A DNA stretch of 64,000 nucleotides from Euryarchaeota archaeon Ods02. GTDB taxonomy: Archaea; Halobacteriota; Halobacteria; Halobacteriales; Halorutilaceae. Location: assembly GCA_028751075.1 (NCBI GenBank), contig JAQZDA010000007.1, positions 28,766 to 92,765 of the forward strand, written 5' to 3'. Position 1 is the first letter of the stretch; each line of letters starts with the position of its first letter. Made by a program: the position numbers and the translations under genes. This document shows positions 8,194 to 17,792 of this stretch, piece by piece. The notes beneath the pieces were generated by a model that worked only from the letters and a program-made list of their open reading frames with translations, was not told the DNA's origin and made no database searches.

Positions 8194-8904
8194 CTACAGG
8201 ATCTCTTCGAGGTCTTCGGAGGTGAGCTTCCTGTACTGTGGGTCGTCCTTCTCGACGACAGCGGCTTCGAAGTTCTCCTGTCCGACGTCATCTTCCGTGG
8301 CTTCGTCGATGGCTTCGTACGCCAGCGCCGTCGCCTCGTCGAGGTCGATGTCTTCCTCGTACCTGTCCTCGAAGGATTCCTGGATCTCCGTGCTGTTTTC
8401 ACCTATCGCGGTGGCGCGCCACTCGTAGAACGAGCCGCTGGGGTCGGTCTCGAACACCCGGGGTTCCCCTCGTTCGACGCCGCCTACGATGACTGCGACG
8501 CCGAAAGGTCGTACGCCGCCGCTCTGGGTGTACTCCTGCATCTCGTCGCAGAGCCGGCGCGTCACGGTCTCGACCCCGATGGGTTCCTCGTACGCCGTCC
8601 GGTTCACCTGGCTCTCCCGACGGAGTATGTCGATCAGCTTCCTGGCGTCGGTGACATGGCCGGCGCTGGCGGCGCCGAGGTGTTGGTCGATCTGGAACAG
8701 CTTCTCGACGTTCTCCGGCTCCATGAGCTCGGTGGCGACGCGTTTGTACGCCGCCAGCAGGACGCCGTCTTCGGCTGCGACGCCGACGCTGGCTTTCCCT
8801 CGTTTCACGGCTTCGCGCGCGTACTCGACCTGGTACAGTCGGCCGTCCGGCGAGAAGATCGTTATAGCTCGGTCGTAAGCCTGCTGTTGCTGGTTAGGGA
8901 GCAT
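8194..8904 (-). CDS. psmA: Proteasome subunit alpha
   Basis: 236-residue alpha subunit forming the outer rings and gate of the 20S proteasome. The N-terminus QQQAYDRAITIFSPDGRLYQ and VEYAREAVKRGKASVGV are diagnostic, and the GTETVTRRLCDE-type helix region is present. The extreme C-terminus EEIL lacks an HbYX signal, as expected for a core alpha subunit. It lies 6 bases downstream of the RNase P gene. The beta subunit is in the same window at 61.5-62.1 kb. Confidence 0.96.
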   Translation of the reverse strand: MLPNQQQQAYDRAITIFSPDGRLYQVEYAREAVKRGKASVGVAAEDGVLLAAYKRVATELMEPENVEKLFQIDQHLGAASAGHVTDARKLIDILRRESQVNRTAYEEPIGVETVTRRLCDEMQEYTQSGGVRPFGVAVIVGGVERGEPRVFETDPSGSFYEWRATAIGENSTEIQESFEDRYEEDIDLDEATALAYEAIDEATEDDVGQENFEAAVVEKDDPQYRKLTSEDLEEIL

Positions 8905-8910
8905 CGTCCG

Positions 8911-9369
8911 TTACCTGAAGTCGTACGTCGTGCCACATAATACCCCCTGTTGACCGCTTCGGTCGACGTCGACGCGGAGGCCGCGTCTCCACGCACGGTC
9001 GCCGTCTAACTCCGTGCGCTCGGCCTCTCCCGGCGGCTGATACCGTTCGCGTCCCGCGTCGAGGGTGCCGCTGACGCCGACGACGACGCAGCCGACCCTG
9101 ACGCCGTCGACGGTGTCGACGCAGGCGACGGCGGCGCGGGCTTCGTCGACGTAGTTGTGCCGGCACCGGAGCACGCCGAGGCCTTCCGAGTGCTCAACGA
9201 GGTCGAGCTCCGTCCGCGCCGACGTGATGTCGCCGTAGAGGTTCTGCGCCTCCCACCATAGCGCACGCCGCAGACCCCTCTCCGTGACCTCCTCGTCGGC
9301 GAGGGACTCGACCTCGAAGAACACGTACCTGTAGCTGGGGCGCAGGCTCTTCGGCAGCGTCTTAGTCAC
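8911..9369 (-). CDS. rnp2: Ribonuclease P protein component 2 (Pop5)
   Basis: 152-residue Pop5/Rpp14-family subunit of archaeal RNase P, which removes the 5' leader of pre-tRNA. It begins MTKTLPKSLRPSYRYVFFEV and contains ALWWEAQNLYGDITSAR and GVLRCRHNYVDEARAAVACV, all typical of the family. The C-terminal 40 residues vary and are acidic. It lies 31 bases downstream of the p30 gene, the standard Rpp30-Pop5-psmA cluster. Confidence 0.93.
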   Translation of the reverse strand: MTKTLPKSLRPSYRYVFFEVESLADEEVTERGLRRALWWEAQNLYGDITSARTELDLVEHSEGLGVLRCRHNYVDEARAAVACVDTVDGVRVGCVVVGVSGTLDAGRERYQPPGEAERTELDGDRAWRRGLRVDVDRSGQQGVLCGTTYDFR

Positions 9370-9400
9370 GGCGTCACCTCCTTCCGCCCGCAGTCTGGTC

Positions 9401-10057
9401 TCACTCCACCACCTCCACGTCGACGTCTTCGTCGTCGCCGACCACGTCGTGGGAGGTCCCGGCAGCGGCGTCGAAGGTGGAGCCGTCGACGCCCGCGAGG
9501 GAGGCTACGGCGCGGAGCTCACGACGGCCGCGTATCTGAAGGTGGTTCTCCGGTGACGCGGACGCCACGAGGGAGGCGTCGTACTTCGTGGCGAGCTTCG
9601 TCAGCAGCCGGATGTCCTTCAGCGCCGCCACGCGTCCGCCGCCGCTCTCCCGTACCACGGGTCCGAGGTCGACCTCGATGGCGACGTCGTTCTCCGCGGC
9701 CTCGCGGACGGTGACGTGGTCGAACTCCCGTGGTGCCGTGAGGACGTCGACGTGGGTGGACGCTGCGGCGGCGCGTTCGACGTCTTCGTCGCCGCCTTCG
9801 ACGCAGACGACGCTGTACTTCGACGAGAGGTTGCCGACGTAACCGTGGAGCTCCTGGACGTCGTCCGCCTGTACTTCGACGCCGTGGACGACGTCGACCT
9901 CTAGCTCGTCTTCGCCGGCTACGGTGTACTCCGGCGGCGAGCCGCCGCTGTAGGGGTTCCTGAGGACGACGCCGTCGTACCCGGCTTTCGCCGCTGTAAC
10001 GGTGACGCGGCTGGCGGTCGACCGCGACTCCGGATGACAGCGGCTGAACTCGTACAT
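9401..10057 (-). CDS. rnp3: Ribonuclease P protein component 3 (p30)
   Basis: RNase P/MRP p30 subunit of 218 residues with a TIM-barrel-like PHP fold. The start MYEFSRCHPESRSTASR at 10057 matches the family N-terminus. A 37-residue extension from 10168 would overlap the next gene and is not supported. Recognisable parts are AAKAGYDGVVLRNPY, YSVVCVEGG, ENDVAIEVDLGPV and DASLVASASPENHLQIRG. It forms a complex with Pop5, whose gene follows 31 bases downstream. Confidence 0.92.
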   Translation of the reverse strand: MYEFSRCHPESRSTASRVTVTAAKAGYDGVVLRNPYSGGSPPEYTVAGEDELEVDVVHGVEVQADDVQELHGYVGNLSSKYSVVCVEGGDEDVERAAAASTHVDVLTAPREFDHVTVREAAENDVAIEVDLGPVVRESGGGRVAALKDIRLLTKLATKYDASLVASASPENHLQIRGRRELRAVASLAGVDGSTFDAAAGTSHDVVGDDEDVDVEVVE

Positions 10058-10154
10058 CCCTGTGTGGAACGGTAGGTGGAGGCGGGTGTTTATCTTTCCG
10101 GCGGTTACAGGGATGCGACGGCGTACGCCGTCGCCCTGGGGGAGCCGGATGTAG

Positions 10155-11324
10155 TCACGGCTCCCCAAGATGCCGGTGTCTCTGGACGAGGTAGACGAGG
10201 CTGGCGACTACAGGGCTGAGGAACACCCCCGCTATCAGGTATCCCTCCCAGAACGGCTTCCAGTTGGAGTCCGTCTGCTTTATCGCGGCTGCGTCGCGGT
10301 AGATGGCGTACAGGGAGAACAGACCGACGAACGCCAGAAGTATCAGGAGGTTGATCCACTGGAAGACGAGGCGGAAACCGCCGGCGCCCGCGACGACATG
10401 CTGGTAGACGACGTAGCTGCCGACGCCGACGAACAACACGGAGAGAGCTACGGTGAACGCGGGCCAGTACCACCATCGGCTTTCGAGGTCGTCGACGGAT
10501 AGAGTGGGTTTGACGCCGTCGACCCCGGAGGCTTCGTCGACGGTCGATTCCCTCCTGACGTCGTCTTGTGAGTCGTCCCACGACCCCCATTCGACGCCGG
10601 AGTCGCCGGAGTCTCGCGACTCCATTGATTTTTCTTCGGGTTCGTCGTCGGCGGCGTCAGAGTCTATCCGGCTGTACTCGCTGTCGGGGCTGCGTTTGGC
10701 GACGTACCCCAGGACGACGAAGATGTTGAGGAACCAGACGGCGGCGCCGAAGGTCCATAGCCAGGTGTCGGGCTGCCAGCTGTAGTTCCCTTTCACGTAG
10801 GCGACGTCGTATCTGACGGCTGCAGGCGTTAGAACCGTGGAGGCCAGGAGCGCGACAGCTATCACCTCGTCGAACACTTGCACCACGAGTTCGGAGTCCA
10901 TCATGAGGTAGTCTTCGACGAACAACGCGGTCATCGTCGCGAGGAACAGGAACGCGGCGGCGGCCGCGGATATCCGCCACCAGAAGCTCCAGCTGGTGCG
11001 GCGTTCGACCTTCTCGTGCCGGCGCAGGAGGTAGGGGAACGCCGCGCTCGCGTTGAAGATCGGAACCGCGAAACCCAGGGTCCAGAGCCAGGTTTTCGGC
11101 GTCCAGTCGACGTCCTCCATCCCGCGTATCCCCCGGACGTCGAGGTAGCCTGCGACGGGGAACGCGAGCCAGGCGGCTGCGAGGACGTAGTCGAGGGCTT
11201 CGACGTCGTCGCCGACCAGCCACTCTATGGGGAACAGGAACGCGAGGAAAGTCAGGAAAGCGGCGACGAGTGCGTAGTACGCGCCTCCACGCCGTGCACG
11301 GTCGTATGGGTGCGTCGCCGCCAT
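10155..11324 (-). CDS. Membrane protein made of three related four-helix-like modules
   Basis: 389-residue polytopic membrane protein that I do not recognise by name. It contains three related modules. Each has a soluble turn with aspartate and tryptophan (VDWTPKTWLWTLGFAVPIF; YSWQPDTWLWTFGAAVWF; SNWKPFWEGYLIAGVFL), then a helix, and ends in a tyrosine/leucine plus basic residues (YLLRRHE, YVAKR, YLVQRHRH). About ten TM helices are likely. An acidic serine-rich linker separates module 2 from module 3 (around residues 210-260). The gene sits alone between RNase P and ribonucleotide reductase. Function unknown. Confidence 0.85.
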   Translation of the reverse strand: MAATHPYDRARRGGAYYALVAAFLTFLAFLFPIEWLVGDDVEALDYVLAAAWLAFPVAGYLDVRGIRGMEDVDWTPKTWLWTLGFAVPIFNASAAFPYLLRRHEKVERRTSWSFWWRISAAAAAFLFLATMTALFVEDYLMMDSELVVQVFDEVIAVALLASTVLTPAAVRYDVAYVKGNYSWQPDTWLWTFGAAVWFLNIFVVLGYVAKRSPDSEYSRIDSDAADDEPEEKSMESRDSGDSGVEWGSWDDSQDDVRRESTVDEASGVDGVKPTLSVDDLESRWWYWPAFTVALSVLFVGVGSYVVYQHVVAGAGGFRLVFQWINLLILLAFVGLFSLYAIYRDAAAIKQTDSNWKPFWEGYLIAGVFLSPVVASLVYLVQRHRHLGEP

Positions 11325-11346
11325 CGTGACCCGCCTAACTACCTGG

Positions 11347-14300
11347 TCAGCATTCGCTGTATCCGCAGTCGTTGCATTTCACGCATCCTTCGACGTAGAC
11401 GAGCATGCTGCCACAGTCGGGACATTCGGGGTTCCTGCCTTCGTCGACGATGGCCTGGACGTCGCTGGCGGTGCCTGCGCCCGCGCCGGCGGCGTCCGGT
11501 GACACGGTTCCTGCGCCGTCGGTCTGTTTCTCGGGCTCCGCCTCTCCCTCGACCTCCTGCTCGTCGACGGGTAGCTGGCTCTGTCTGGGTGCGACGTCGC
11601 CTTCGATGTAACGGCGGAGGGCTTTCGCGACGGCGTCCGGCACCGAGTGTATCTGTTCGCCGCGGTCGAACGTCGGCTTCGGCGACCTGATGCCCTCTAA
11701 CTGCTCGATGACGCGTTCGGGGGGTACGCCGCTCCGGAGACACAGCGAGGTAAGGCGGGCGATGCTTTCGGTGAACGACGCCGTGTATCCGCCGCTCTTG
11801 CCGATGGTGGCGAACACCTCGAACAGGCCTTCCTCGCCTTCGTTGATGGTGACGTACAGGCCTCCGTAACCCGTCTCTATCTTCTGCGTCGCGCCGCCGA
11901 TGGTGTCGGGCCGCGGCCTCGGCTCTAGCTCTCCGCCGCCGATCCGCGCGGGTTCGCCGTCGCCGTCTCCGGCTCCTCCGGCTTCCACCTCCACTCCCGC
12001 GAGATCTAAGTCCTCGGCTTCGAGGTCCTCTATCAGCTCCTCTAGGTCGAGGTCGCCTTCCTCGATGGCCTCCTGCGCGAGCTCCTCTATCTCCTCGGCG
12101 TCGAGCTCGTCGGCGCTGGCTTTGTTGTCCGCGCGCGTCGTCAAGACCTGCTTCGAACGGGTGCCGTCGCGGTAGTATGTGACTCCTTTGCCGCCGTTGT
12201 CGTAGATGTACTCGAATATCTCGCGTGCGTCCTCCGCCGTGGAGTCGTGGGGTGCGTTCACGGTCTTGGATATCGCGCTGTCTACGCCCTGCTGGCACGC
12301 GCACTGCACGCTGGCGTGCTGCCTTGCGGTGAGGTCGCCGGTGGTGACGAACAGCTCGCCGATGGCGTCGGGCACGGTGTCGAGGCCGTCGACTCCGTCG
12401 AACTCGTTCGCCGCCATCTGCTCCTGAGCTTCCTGCTTCACCTCGTCTACGTCGACGTCGTTCGCCTCTAACACGCGGAGGAAGTAGTCGTCGAACTCCA
12501 CCAGCATCTCGTCGCCCTGGACGTCGTCGGTGACGTTCTTGTAGTACGCGACGTTGTAGATGGGTTCGCAGCCGCCGGTGGTGTTCCCTATCATCGACGT
12601 CGTCCCCGTCGGCGCTATCGTCGTGGTGTTATGGTTCCGTATGGGGTAGCCGTCCTCCCAGTCGTCGGCGGATTCGCCGGTCTGGTGTTCGAACCAGTCG
12701 CGGTAGCTGGTGGGGTCGGCGAACTTGCTCTTGTGCCATTCGTCGAAGCTCCCGCGTTCGCCGGCGAGCTCGTGGCTCGCGCGTTTGCTCTCGTGGTTGA
12801 TGTACGTCATCAGCTGCTTAGCGATCTCGTTCGCGGGGTCGTCTCCGTACCGGACGCCGAGCTGGACGTACAGCTGCGCCAGCCCCATGATGCCGAGACC
12901 TATCTTCCGCATCTCCGCGACCTTCTCCTCTATCTCGGGGATGGGGAAGTCGCTCATCGTGACGACGTTCTCGAGGAACCTGGTCCCCCACTCGACGCGG
13001 TGCTCGAACTCCTGCCAGTCGACGGCTTCGTCGAGGAAGGCGTCGATGGCGTCCTCCAGCGAGTCGTACTCGTCCTCGTGTTCCGCGCGCCAGTTCCTCC
13101 AGTCGGGGCTGTCCTCTGCGGCGAGCGTGGAGAGGTTGATGTGACCGAGGTTGCAGGCCTCGTACTCCTCGAGCGGCTGTTCGCCGCAGTTGTGGACGAC
13201 GACGCCGTTCGCGATGAACGAGTGCGTGTCGGGCTCCGTGAGGTCGTAGACAGCTTCGTGGCCGTCGAGGTCGATGGACTCCACGGTCGCGGTGAACGAG
13301 TCCGAGTACGGACCCTTATCGTACGAGTCAAGCTTCTCGTCGAGTGCTTCGTTCTTCTCGTCGAGCAGGAACCCTATCTCGTCTCTGAACCGTATCAGCG
13401 AGTCCCTGGATATCATCAGGTCGTGGTCGGCCTGCCGCTCGTACTCGGCGGTGCCGCCGGAGCCGTCCGGCATCTCCTGCGTGCCGGCCTCGTGGCGTTC
13501 CTCGTATATCTTGCTGAAGACCCCGAAGTTCAGCAGCAACCGCTGGACGTCCTTCAGCATGTCGAGGTCGGTGCTCGTCAGCCTGACGGAGACTCCTTTC
13601 TCGACGTTGCCCTGGACCCCGCCATCCGCTGTGAACAGCGCGCGCAGGAAGCCTCGCGCCATCTCCTGGCTGCCCCGCATGACGGCGTCGGGAACCTGAT
13701 GCTTCTGCTCCACGAGGCCGGCGTCCTCCGCGTACTCGTAGAGCCTGGTGGAACGGACGCGTTGCTCCACAGCCTGTGCGCCGCGGTAGTCGTCGGTTCG
13801 GCTGATGTCGTTGACTCCTATCTCGTAGTCGGCGTTGCCGGTGGGCTCGCGGACCACGGAGTTGACGTCGGCGGCGAAGCCAGAGGATAGCTCGGCGTCG
13901 GCGTCGTAGAAGTTCAGGACCGCGCGTTCCTCGCCGTCCTTCAGATGGCCGTCGCCGACGAGCCAGCCGAGCACCCTTCCTTCCTCCGCTGAACCGTGTC
14001 TGCCGAAGCCGCCCTTACGGTTCTGCACGTGGACTGTGTCCCCTGAGCCGAGGTTCCTCGCCTCCACCCATCCTTCGTCCGTTCGGACCCGGTGGTCCCC
14101 GGTCAGCCTGAGCTCGTAGCCCTCCTCCGTCGTCAGCAGGTAAACGTCCTTCTCACCCGTCCGGTAGACGCTGCTGGCTTCCTTCGTCGTGTCTTCGCTC
14201 AACCTGCCGTCCACGACGACCTCCTGAGACACACCCTGTTCGTAGAGCTCCTCCGCCGGGACGAGCCCGTTGTCCGTGCTGACGAGGGTTTCACCCGTGA

Positions 14301-15591
14301 CGCACGGGTTCGTCGCGAGTATCTCGTGGTCGGGGTGTTCTTCGACGTCGAAGCTGTGTTCGTCGTTGACTCGGTCGAGGTAGATGACTCCGGGTTCGCC
14401 GTTCTCGTGGGCGCCGTCGACGATGCGTTTCCATATCTCCTTCGCCGGCAGCTTCAGCTCTTCGCCGGGTTCGACGTGTTCGCCTAATCCGAACCGTTCG
14501 TACAGTTCCTTCGTGTGAGTGGTTGCTACGTGGGGTTCATCGGTGCGGGGGTTGGTGAAGGTGAAGTCGTCGTCGTTCTTCAACGCCTCCATGAAGTCGT
14601 CGGTGACTCCGACGCTGATGTTGAAGTTAGAGAGATGGCCTTCTGCGGCGTTCCTTAGGTGTTCGGGGACGCGGCCTTCGTCGTCGATGAGCTCCCGTGC
14701 TTCCTCTAAGGCTTCGTTGAACGAGGTGTGGGTGTAGTCGTCGGGATCGTTGAGGCGGAGGGCGTGGGCGAGGGAGACGTCCTTGTTCTTGGCGTGGATG
14801 AACTGGATGACGTCGGGGTGAGATACGCGCATGACGCCCATCTGCGCGCCGCGGCGGGTGCCGCCCTGCGCGATGGTCTCGCACATCTGGTCGAACGTCC
14901 GCATGAACGTGATGGGGCCGCTGGCGATGCCGCCGGTGGAGCCGACGGGGTCGCCGTACGGCCGGAGCAGCCAGAAAGCGTACCCCATGCCGTCGCCGGA
15001 CTGGAACACCTGCGCGGCTTCGTTCGCGGTCTCGTGGATGTCCTCGATGTCGTCTCCGGGGCTGTCGACGAAGCACGCGCTCAGCTGCTGTAGCTCGCCG
15101 CCGGCGTTCATCAGCGTCGGACTGTTCGGGGTGAAGGCGAGGCGTTCCATGAGGTCCTGGAACTCCTCGCGGGTGTCCTCGACAGCTTCCCGTACCTCGC
15201 CTTCGAGTCGCGGCACTACGGTGTCGTAGCTGAACTTGTTGACGTTGTCCTCGGTGAGCACTACGCTGGTGTCGTCGTCGATGGAGACGTTCTTGCCGAA
15301 GACCTCTCGGACGAGGCTCTCGCGGTCTCCGTGCTCGGGTTTCACGTCCTCTGGTTTGACGCGGACGACGGTGTCCGCGCGCTCGGCGGCGTACACTGCT
15401 TCGGCGAGCGCGACGTTCTTCGCGACGCGTTCGAACAGGTCCTCCTGCTCCTCCACTACCTCGCCGTCTTCGTCCTTCTGCAGGTACCGTGCAGGCAGGA
15501 TGCGTTCGTAGGCGTTCTCCGTCAACCTCTCCTCGATGGTGTCTCCCGTGGTGCGTTTGACCGGGAGCTCGATGTCTTTTGCTTTGCTCAA
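11347..15591 (-). CDS. nrdJ: Adenosylcobalamin-dependent (class II) ribonucleoside-diphosphate reductase with intein
   Basis: Reduces ribonucleotides to deoxyribonucleotides using a B12-derived radical. The precursor has 1414 residues; without the intein (residues 430-801) it would be about 1042. Visible parts are TPNSPTLMNAGG (about 154), the redox cysteine in QQLSACFVDSPGDDIED, the STGGIASGP loop, the active-site NPCGE split by the intein, and NTTTIAPTGTTSMIGNTTGG. The C-terminal zinc ribbon is CPDCGSMLVYVEGCVKCNDCGY, rich in redox-like cysteines. It is monocistronic with a 179-base upstream region. No class Ia partner is nearby. Confidence 0.95.
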   Translation of the reverse strand: MSKAKDIELPVKRTTGDTIEERLTENAYERILPARYLQKDEDGEVVEEQEDLFERVAKNVALAEAVYAAERADTVVRVKPEDVKPEHGDRESLVREVFGKNVSIDDDTSVVLTEDNVNKFSYDTVVPRLEGEVREAVEDTREEFQDLMERLAFTPNSPTLMNAGGELQQLSACFVDSPGDDIEDIHETANEAAQVFQSGDGMGYAFWLLRPYGDPVGSTGGIASGPITFMRTFDQMCETIAQGGTRRGAQMGVMRVSHPDVIQFIHAKNKDVSLAHALRLNDPDDYTHTSFNEALEEARELIDDEGRVPEHLRNAAEGHLSNFNISVGVTDDFMEALKNDDDFTFTNPRTDEPHVATTHTKELYERFGLGEHVEPGEELKLPAKEIWKRIVDGAHENGEPGVIYLDRVNDEHSFDVEEHPDHEILATNPCVTGETLVSTDNGLVPAEELYEQGVSQEVVVDGRLSEDTTKEASSVYRTGEKDVYLLTTEEGYELRLTGDHRVRTDEGWVEARNLGSGDTVHVQNRKGGFGRHGSAEEGRVLGWLVGDGHLKDGEERAVLNFYDADAELSSGFAADVNSVVREPTGNADYEIGVNDISRTDDYRGAQAVEQRVRSTRLYEYAEDAGLVEQKHQVPDAVMRGSQEMARGFLRALFTADGGVQGNVEKGVSVRLTSTDLDMLKDVQRLLLNFGVFSKIYEERHEAGTQEMPDGSGGTAEYERQADHDLMISRDSLIRFRDEIGFLLDEKNEALDEKLDSYDKGPYSDSFTATVESIDLDGHEAVYDLTEPDTHSFIANGVVVHNCGEQPLEEYEACNLGHINLSTLAAEDSPDWRNWRAEHEDEYDSLEDAIDAFLDEAVDWQEFEHRVEWGTRFLENVVTMSDFPIPEIEEKVAEMRKIGLGIMGLAQLYVQLGVRYGDDPANEIAKQLMTYINHESKRASHELAGERGSFDEWHKSKFADPTSYRDWFEHQTGESADDWEDGYPIRNHNTTTIAPTGTTSMIGNTTGGCEPIYNVAYYKNVTDDVQGDEMLVEFDDYFLRVLEANDVDVDEVKQEAQEQMAANEFDGVDGLDTVPDAIGELFVTTGDLTARQHASVQCACQQGVDSAISKTVNAPHDSTAEDAREIFEYIYDNGGKGVTYYRDGTRSKQVLTTRADNKASADELDAEEIEELAQEAIEEGDLDLEELIEDLEAEDLDLAGVEVEAGGAGDGDGEPARIGGGELEPRPRPDTIGGATQKIETGYGGLYVTINEGEEGLFEVFATIGKSGGYTASFTESIARLTSLCLRSGVPPERVIEQLEGIRSPKPTFDRGEQIHSVPDAVAKALRRYIEGDVAPRQSQLPVDEQEVEGEAEPEKQTDGAGTVSPDAAGAGAGTASDVQAIVDEGRNPECPDCGSMLVYVEGCVKCNDCGYSEC
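13189..14304 (-). other. Intein with LAGLIDADG endonuclease domain in nrdJ
   Basis: 372-residue in-frame insertion with Cys1 (CVTGETLVSTDNG, block A) and LTGDHRVRT (block B). Two LAGLIDADG-type dodecapeptides follow, LGWLVGDGHL and RALFTADGGV (blocks C and E). The C-terminal splice region is HSFIANGVVVHN followed by C+1. All catalytic residues for class 1 splicing (Cys1, block B His, penultimate His, Asn, Cys+1) are present. Both endonuclease motifs keep their acidic residues, so homing may still be possible. Confidence 0.95.
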
Positions 15592-15770
15592 ATGAAGGGC
15601 CTCCTTCTCCCTCGTTGGTAAGCACGACTGGGTAATAAATCTTCGTCAAAACGCTCAATATGTTGGTACGGCGTAACGCACCCACTACATGTGGTACCGT
15701 ATCTCTCGTAGGGGTTGTTCGACTGGAACACTGGTTCAGAGTACGTCGACCGCGGTGAAGCTCTCTATGT

Positions 15771-16769
15771 CTAGATACCGAGGGCGTCGTCCGTCCGCCG
15801 CACGCTTTCGTCGCCGTCCTCATAGCCGGTGACCGCGCGCACCGCGTCGACGTTCTCAGGCACGACGTCGCTCTCCTGATGGATAGCCTGGAACAGATAC
15901 AGCTCGCCGTCGTCGACGGAGACGCTGTCCCGCCAGACCATGTTCTCCCACGCGTCTCCCCGCGGCCTGCCTTCGTCCAGCATCATCTCCTTGATCTCCG
16001 CCGTGCTCTCGACGCCGTCGTCCGCGTCGAGGAACCGGACGCGGCTCTCACCCTCCAGGGTCTCCAGCACCTCCGAGCGCGACGCCGACGTCTCGACGTT
16101 CAGAGAGTGGACGTGCATGAGCGTCGCAGGCACCTTGAACCCCGTCGTCGTGATGTCTACGTCCATCACCGTGCGGACGTCTGGAGCGTGGTGGGAGGGG
16201 ATGGAGACGGGGTTCGGGAGGATGTCGTTGATGGGTCCGCGGCCGTGCTGACTGGGGTCTCCGCCCCTGCGTACGAGCGTCGCGCGGACCTTGCCCACGC
16301 CGTGGTTGCGCTCCAGCGGATGCAGGACGCGGAGCAACCCCGTGGTGTTGCAGCTGACGACGCGGACGCTGTCGCAGTCGACGCAGTCGCCGTAGTTCGC
16401 GGCGGCGTTGAACGACCGTTCGGCGACGTCGGCGTCCTCACCACCCTGATACAGGGCTTTGACGTCGTAGTCCTCGTACATCTGGCTGTTCTGCGCGCCG
16501 ACGCCGGAGGGCGTGGCGTCGACGACGACATCCGCCTCCGCGAGCATCTCCTCTACCGGCCCCTCTATCTCGACGCCGGCTTCCTCGAACCTCTCTGCGC
16601 GGTCCTCGACCGCCGCATAGAGGGGGTAACCCTGTTCTACTGCGTTCCGGGCTTCGAAGTTCGGCCGGGTCTTCGCGACACCGACGACCTGCATGTCGTC
16701 CTGCTCCTTGACGGCGTCGGCGACGCGTTTACCGATGGTTCCGTAGCCGTTGACTGCGACGTCTATCAT
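15771..16769 (-). CDS. gap: Type II glyceraldehyde-3-phosphate dehydrogenase
   Basis: Archaeal phosphorylating GAPDH of 332 residues. The start [20 protein letters not shown] at 16769 gives the Rossmann loop GYGTIGKR at residue 8. An upstream in-frame extension to 16922 reads through a neighbour and is rejected. The catalytic cysteine is in [13 protein letters not shown], and the substrate histidine region [14 protein letters not shown] is seen. Type II enzymes can use NAD or NADP; the sequence does not decide. It is separated from nrdJ by 179 bases and from purQ by 82. Confidence 0.94.
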   Translation of the reverse strand: MIDVAVNGYGTIGKRVADAVKEQDDMQVVGVAKTRPNFEARNAVEQGYPLYAAVEDRAERFEEAGVEIEGPVEEMLAEADVVVDATPSGVGAQNSQMYEDYDVKALYQGGEDADVAERSFNAAANYGDCVDCDSVRVVSCNTTGLLRVLHPLERNHGVGKVRATLVRRGGDPSQHGRGPINDILPNPVSIPSHHAPDVRTVMDVDITTTGFKVPATLMHVHSLNVETSASRSEVLETLEGESRVRFLDADDGVESTAEIKEMMLDEGRPRGDAWENMVWRDSVSVDDGELYLFQAIHQESDVVPENVDAVRAVTGYEDGDESVRRTDDALGI

Positions 16770-16851
16770 AGGGAAAACCTCTGCCCGCCGCCTAGATATG
16801 AGTTTCGAGTCCCCCTCGAACTGCCGAGAACCACGCCGCGTAGAAACACGT

Positions 16852-17541
16852 TCACTCGGCGGCCGCCTCCACCATGCCCTCGAACACCCGCCGGCCGTCC
16901 TCGCCGCCGAGCAACGGATCACACCGGCGCTCGGGATGCGGCATCATAGCCGCGACGTTCGCGCGGTCGCCGCGCACTCCCGCGAGGTTGCCGTCGCTTC
17001 CGTTCGGGTTCACCTCCTCGGAGGGTTCGCCGTCCTCGTCGACGTAACGGAACAGCGCGCGGCCGCTGCTCTCCAGGGCGTCGAGATCCCCGGCTACGTA
17101 CCGGCCTTCCGCGTGCGCGATAGGTACCTCGACCACCTCGCCCTCAGTGTATCTGCGAGTGAACGGAGTGTCCGTGGACTCCACCCGCAGATGGGTTGGC
17201 TCGCACTGGAACTTCGCAGACCGGTTGTCGGTGTACGCGCCGCCGACGACTCCGGCTTCGCAGAGGATCTGTGCGCCGTTGCAGATGCCGAGAACGGGTT
17301 TCCCAGCGTCAGCCATCTCCCGGACCTCGTCCATTACGGGGGCCTGGCTGGCGATGGCGCCTGCGCGGAGGTAGTCACCGTAGCTGAAGCCGCCCGGAAG
17401 GACGACGGCGTCGCAGCCCTCCAGGCTGTCCTTGTACCAGACGAGACGGGGTTCCGCGTCAGCGTCGAGGTTCCGGATGGCTTTCGCGACGTCGCGGTCG
17501 CAGTTCGAGCCGCCGAACTGCAGAACTCCCACCGTCGTCAC
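16852..17541 (-). CDS. purQ: Phosphoribosylformylglycinamidine synthase subunit PurQ
   Basis: 229-residue class I glutamine amidotransferase that feeds ammonia to PurL in purine synthesis. The GTG start at 17541 overlaps the purS stop by 4 bases (GTGA) and gives [17 protein letters not shown], the family N-terminus. The nucleophile is in [18 protein letters not shown], the oxyanion region is [14 protein letters not shown], and the C-terminal MPHPERR holds the catalytic His/Glu. purL is not in the window. Confidence 0.95.
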   Translation of the reverse strand: MTTVGVLQFGGSNCDRDVAKAIRNLDADAEPRLVWYKDSLEGCDAVVLPGGFSYGDYLRAGAIASQAPVMDEVREMADAGKPVLGICNGAQILCEAGVVGGAYTDNRSAKFQCEPTHLRVESTDTPFTRRYTEGEVVEVPIAHAEGRYVAGDLDALESSGRALFRYVDEDGEPSEEVNPNGSDGNLAGVRGDRANVAAMMPHPERRCDPLLGGEDGRRVFEGMVEAAAE

Positions 17542-17786
17542 CGGCTCTCCACCTCGACGGTGTAGTCGTGTATCACGGGGTTCGCCAGCAGGCGCTCGCA
17601 CATCTCTTCGACGTCGTTGCGCGCCGCGTCCTCTCCGTCTGCGTCGACGGTGAACTCGTACTCCTCGGTCGTCCGGAGCCCGTCGACTTCGAAGCCCAGG
17701 CGGTCGAGGCTGCGTTCGATGGTCTTCGCCTCCGGGTCCAGCACCCCTTCCTTCAGCGACACGCGGACGCGTGCGGTGTAGCTCAT
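17538..17786 (-). CDS. purS: Phosphoribosylformylglycinamidine synthase subunit PurS
   Basis: 82-residue small subunit that bridges PurQ and PurL. The sequence is typical: TARVRVSLKEGVLDPEAKTI, then LDRLGFEVDGLRTTEEYEF and the ANPVIHDYTVEVE end. It forms a two-gene unit with purQ (4-base overlap). The upstream intergenic region is divergent with a lipoprotein gene and carries three copies of a GTTTCAC half-site. Confidence 0.95.
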   Translation of the reverse strand: MSYTARVRVSLKEGVLDPEAKTIERSLDRLGFEVDGLRTTEEYEFTVDADGEDAARNDVEEMCERLLANPVIHDYTVEVESR

Positions 17787-17792
17787 CGACTA

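Noticed and set aside
12631..13890. 419-codon plus-strand open frame opposite nrdJ
   Set aside because: It lies wholly antisense to the reductase and its intein, has no recognisable motif, and reflects codon bias of the real gene.
15592..15770. Cobalamin riboswitch before nrdJ
   Set aside because: No B12-box-like segment or consistent fold was seen. Only ATGTTGGTACGG and ATGTGGTACCG, near-repeats about 40 bases apart, were noted.
16770..16922. N-terminal extension of GAPDH
   Set aside because: The Rossmann motif starts right after ATG 16769, as in the family; the extension reads through the purQ tail.
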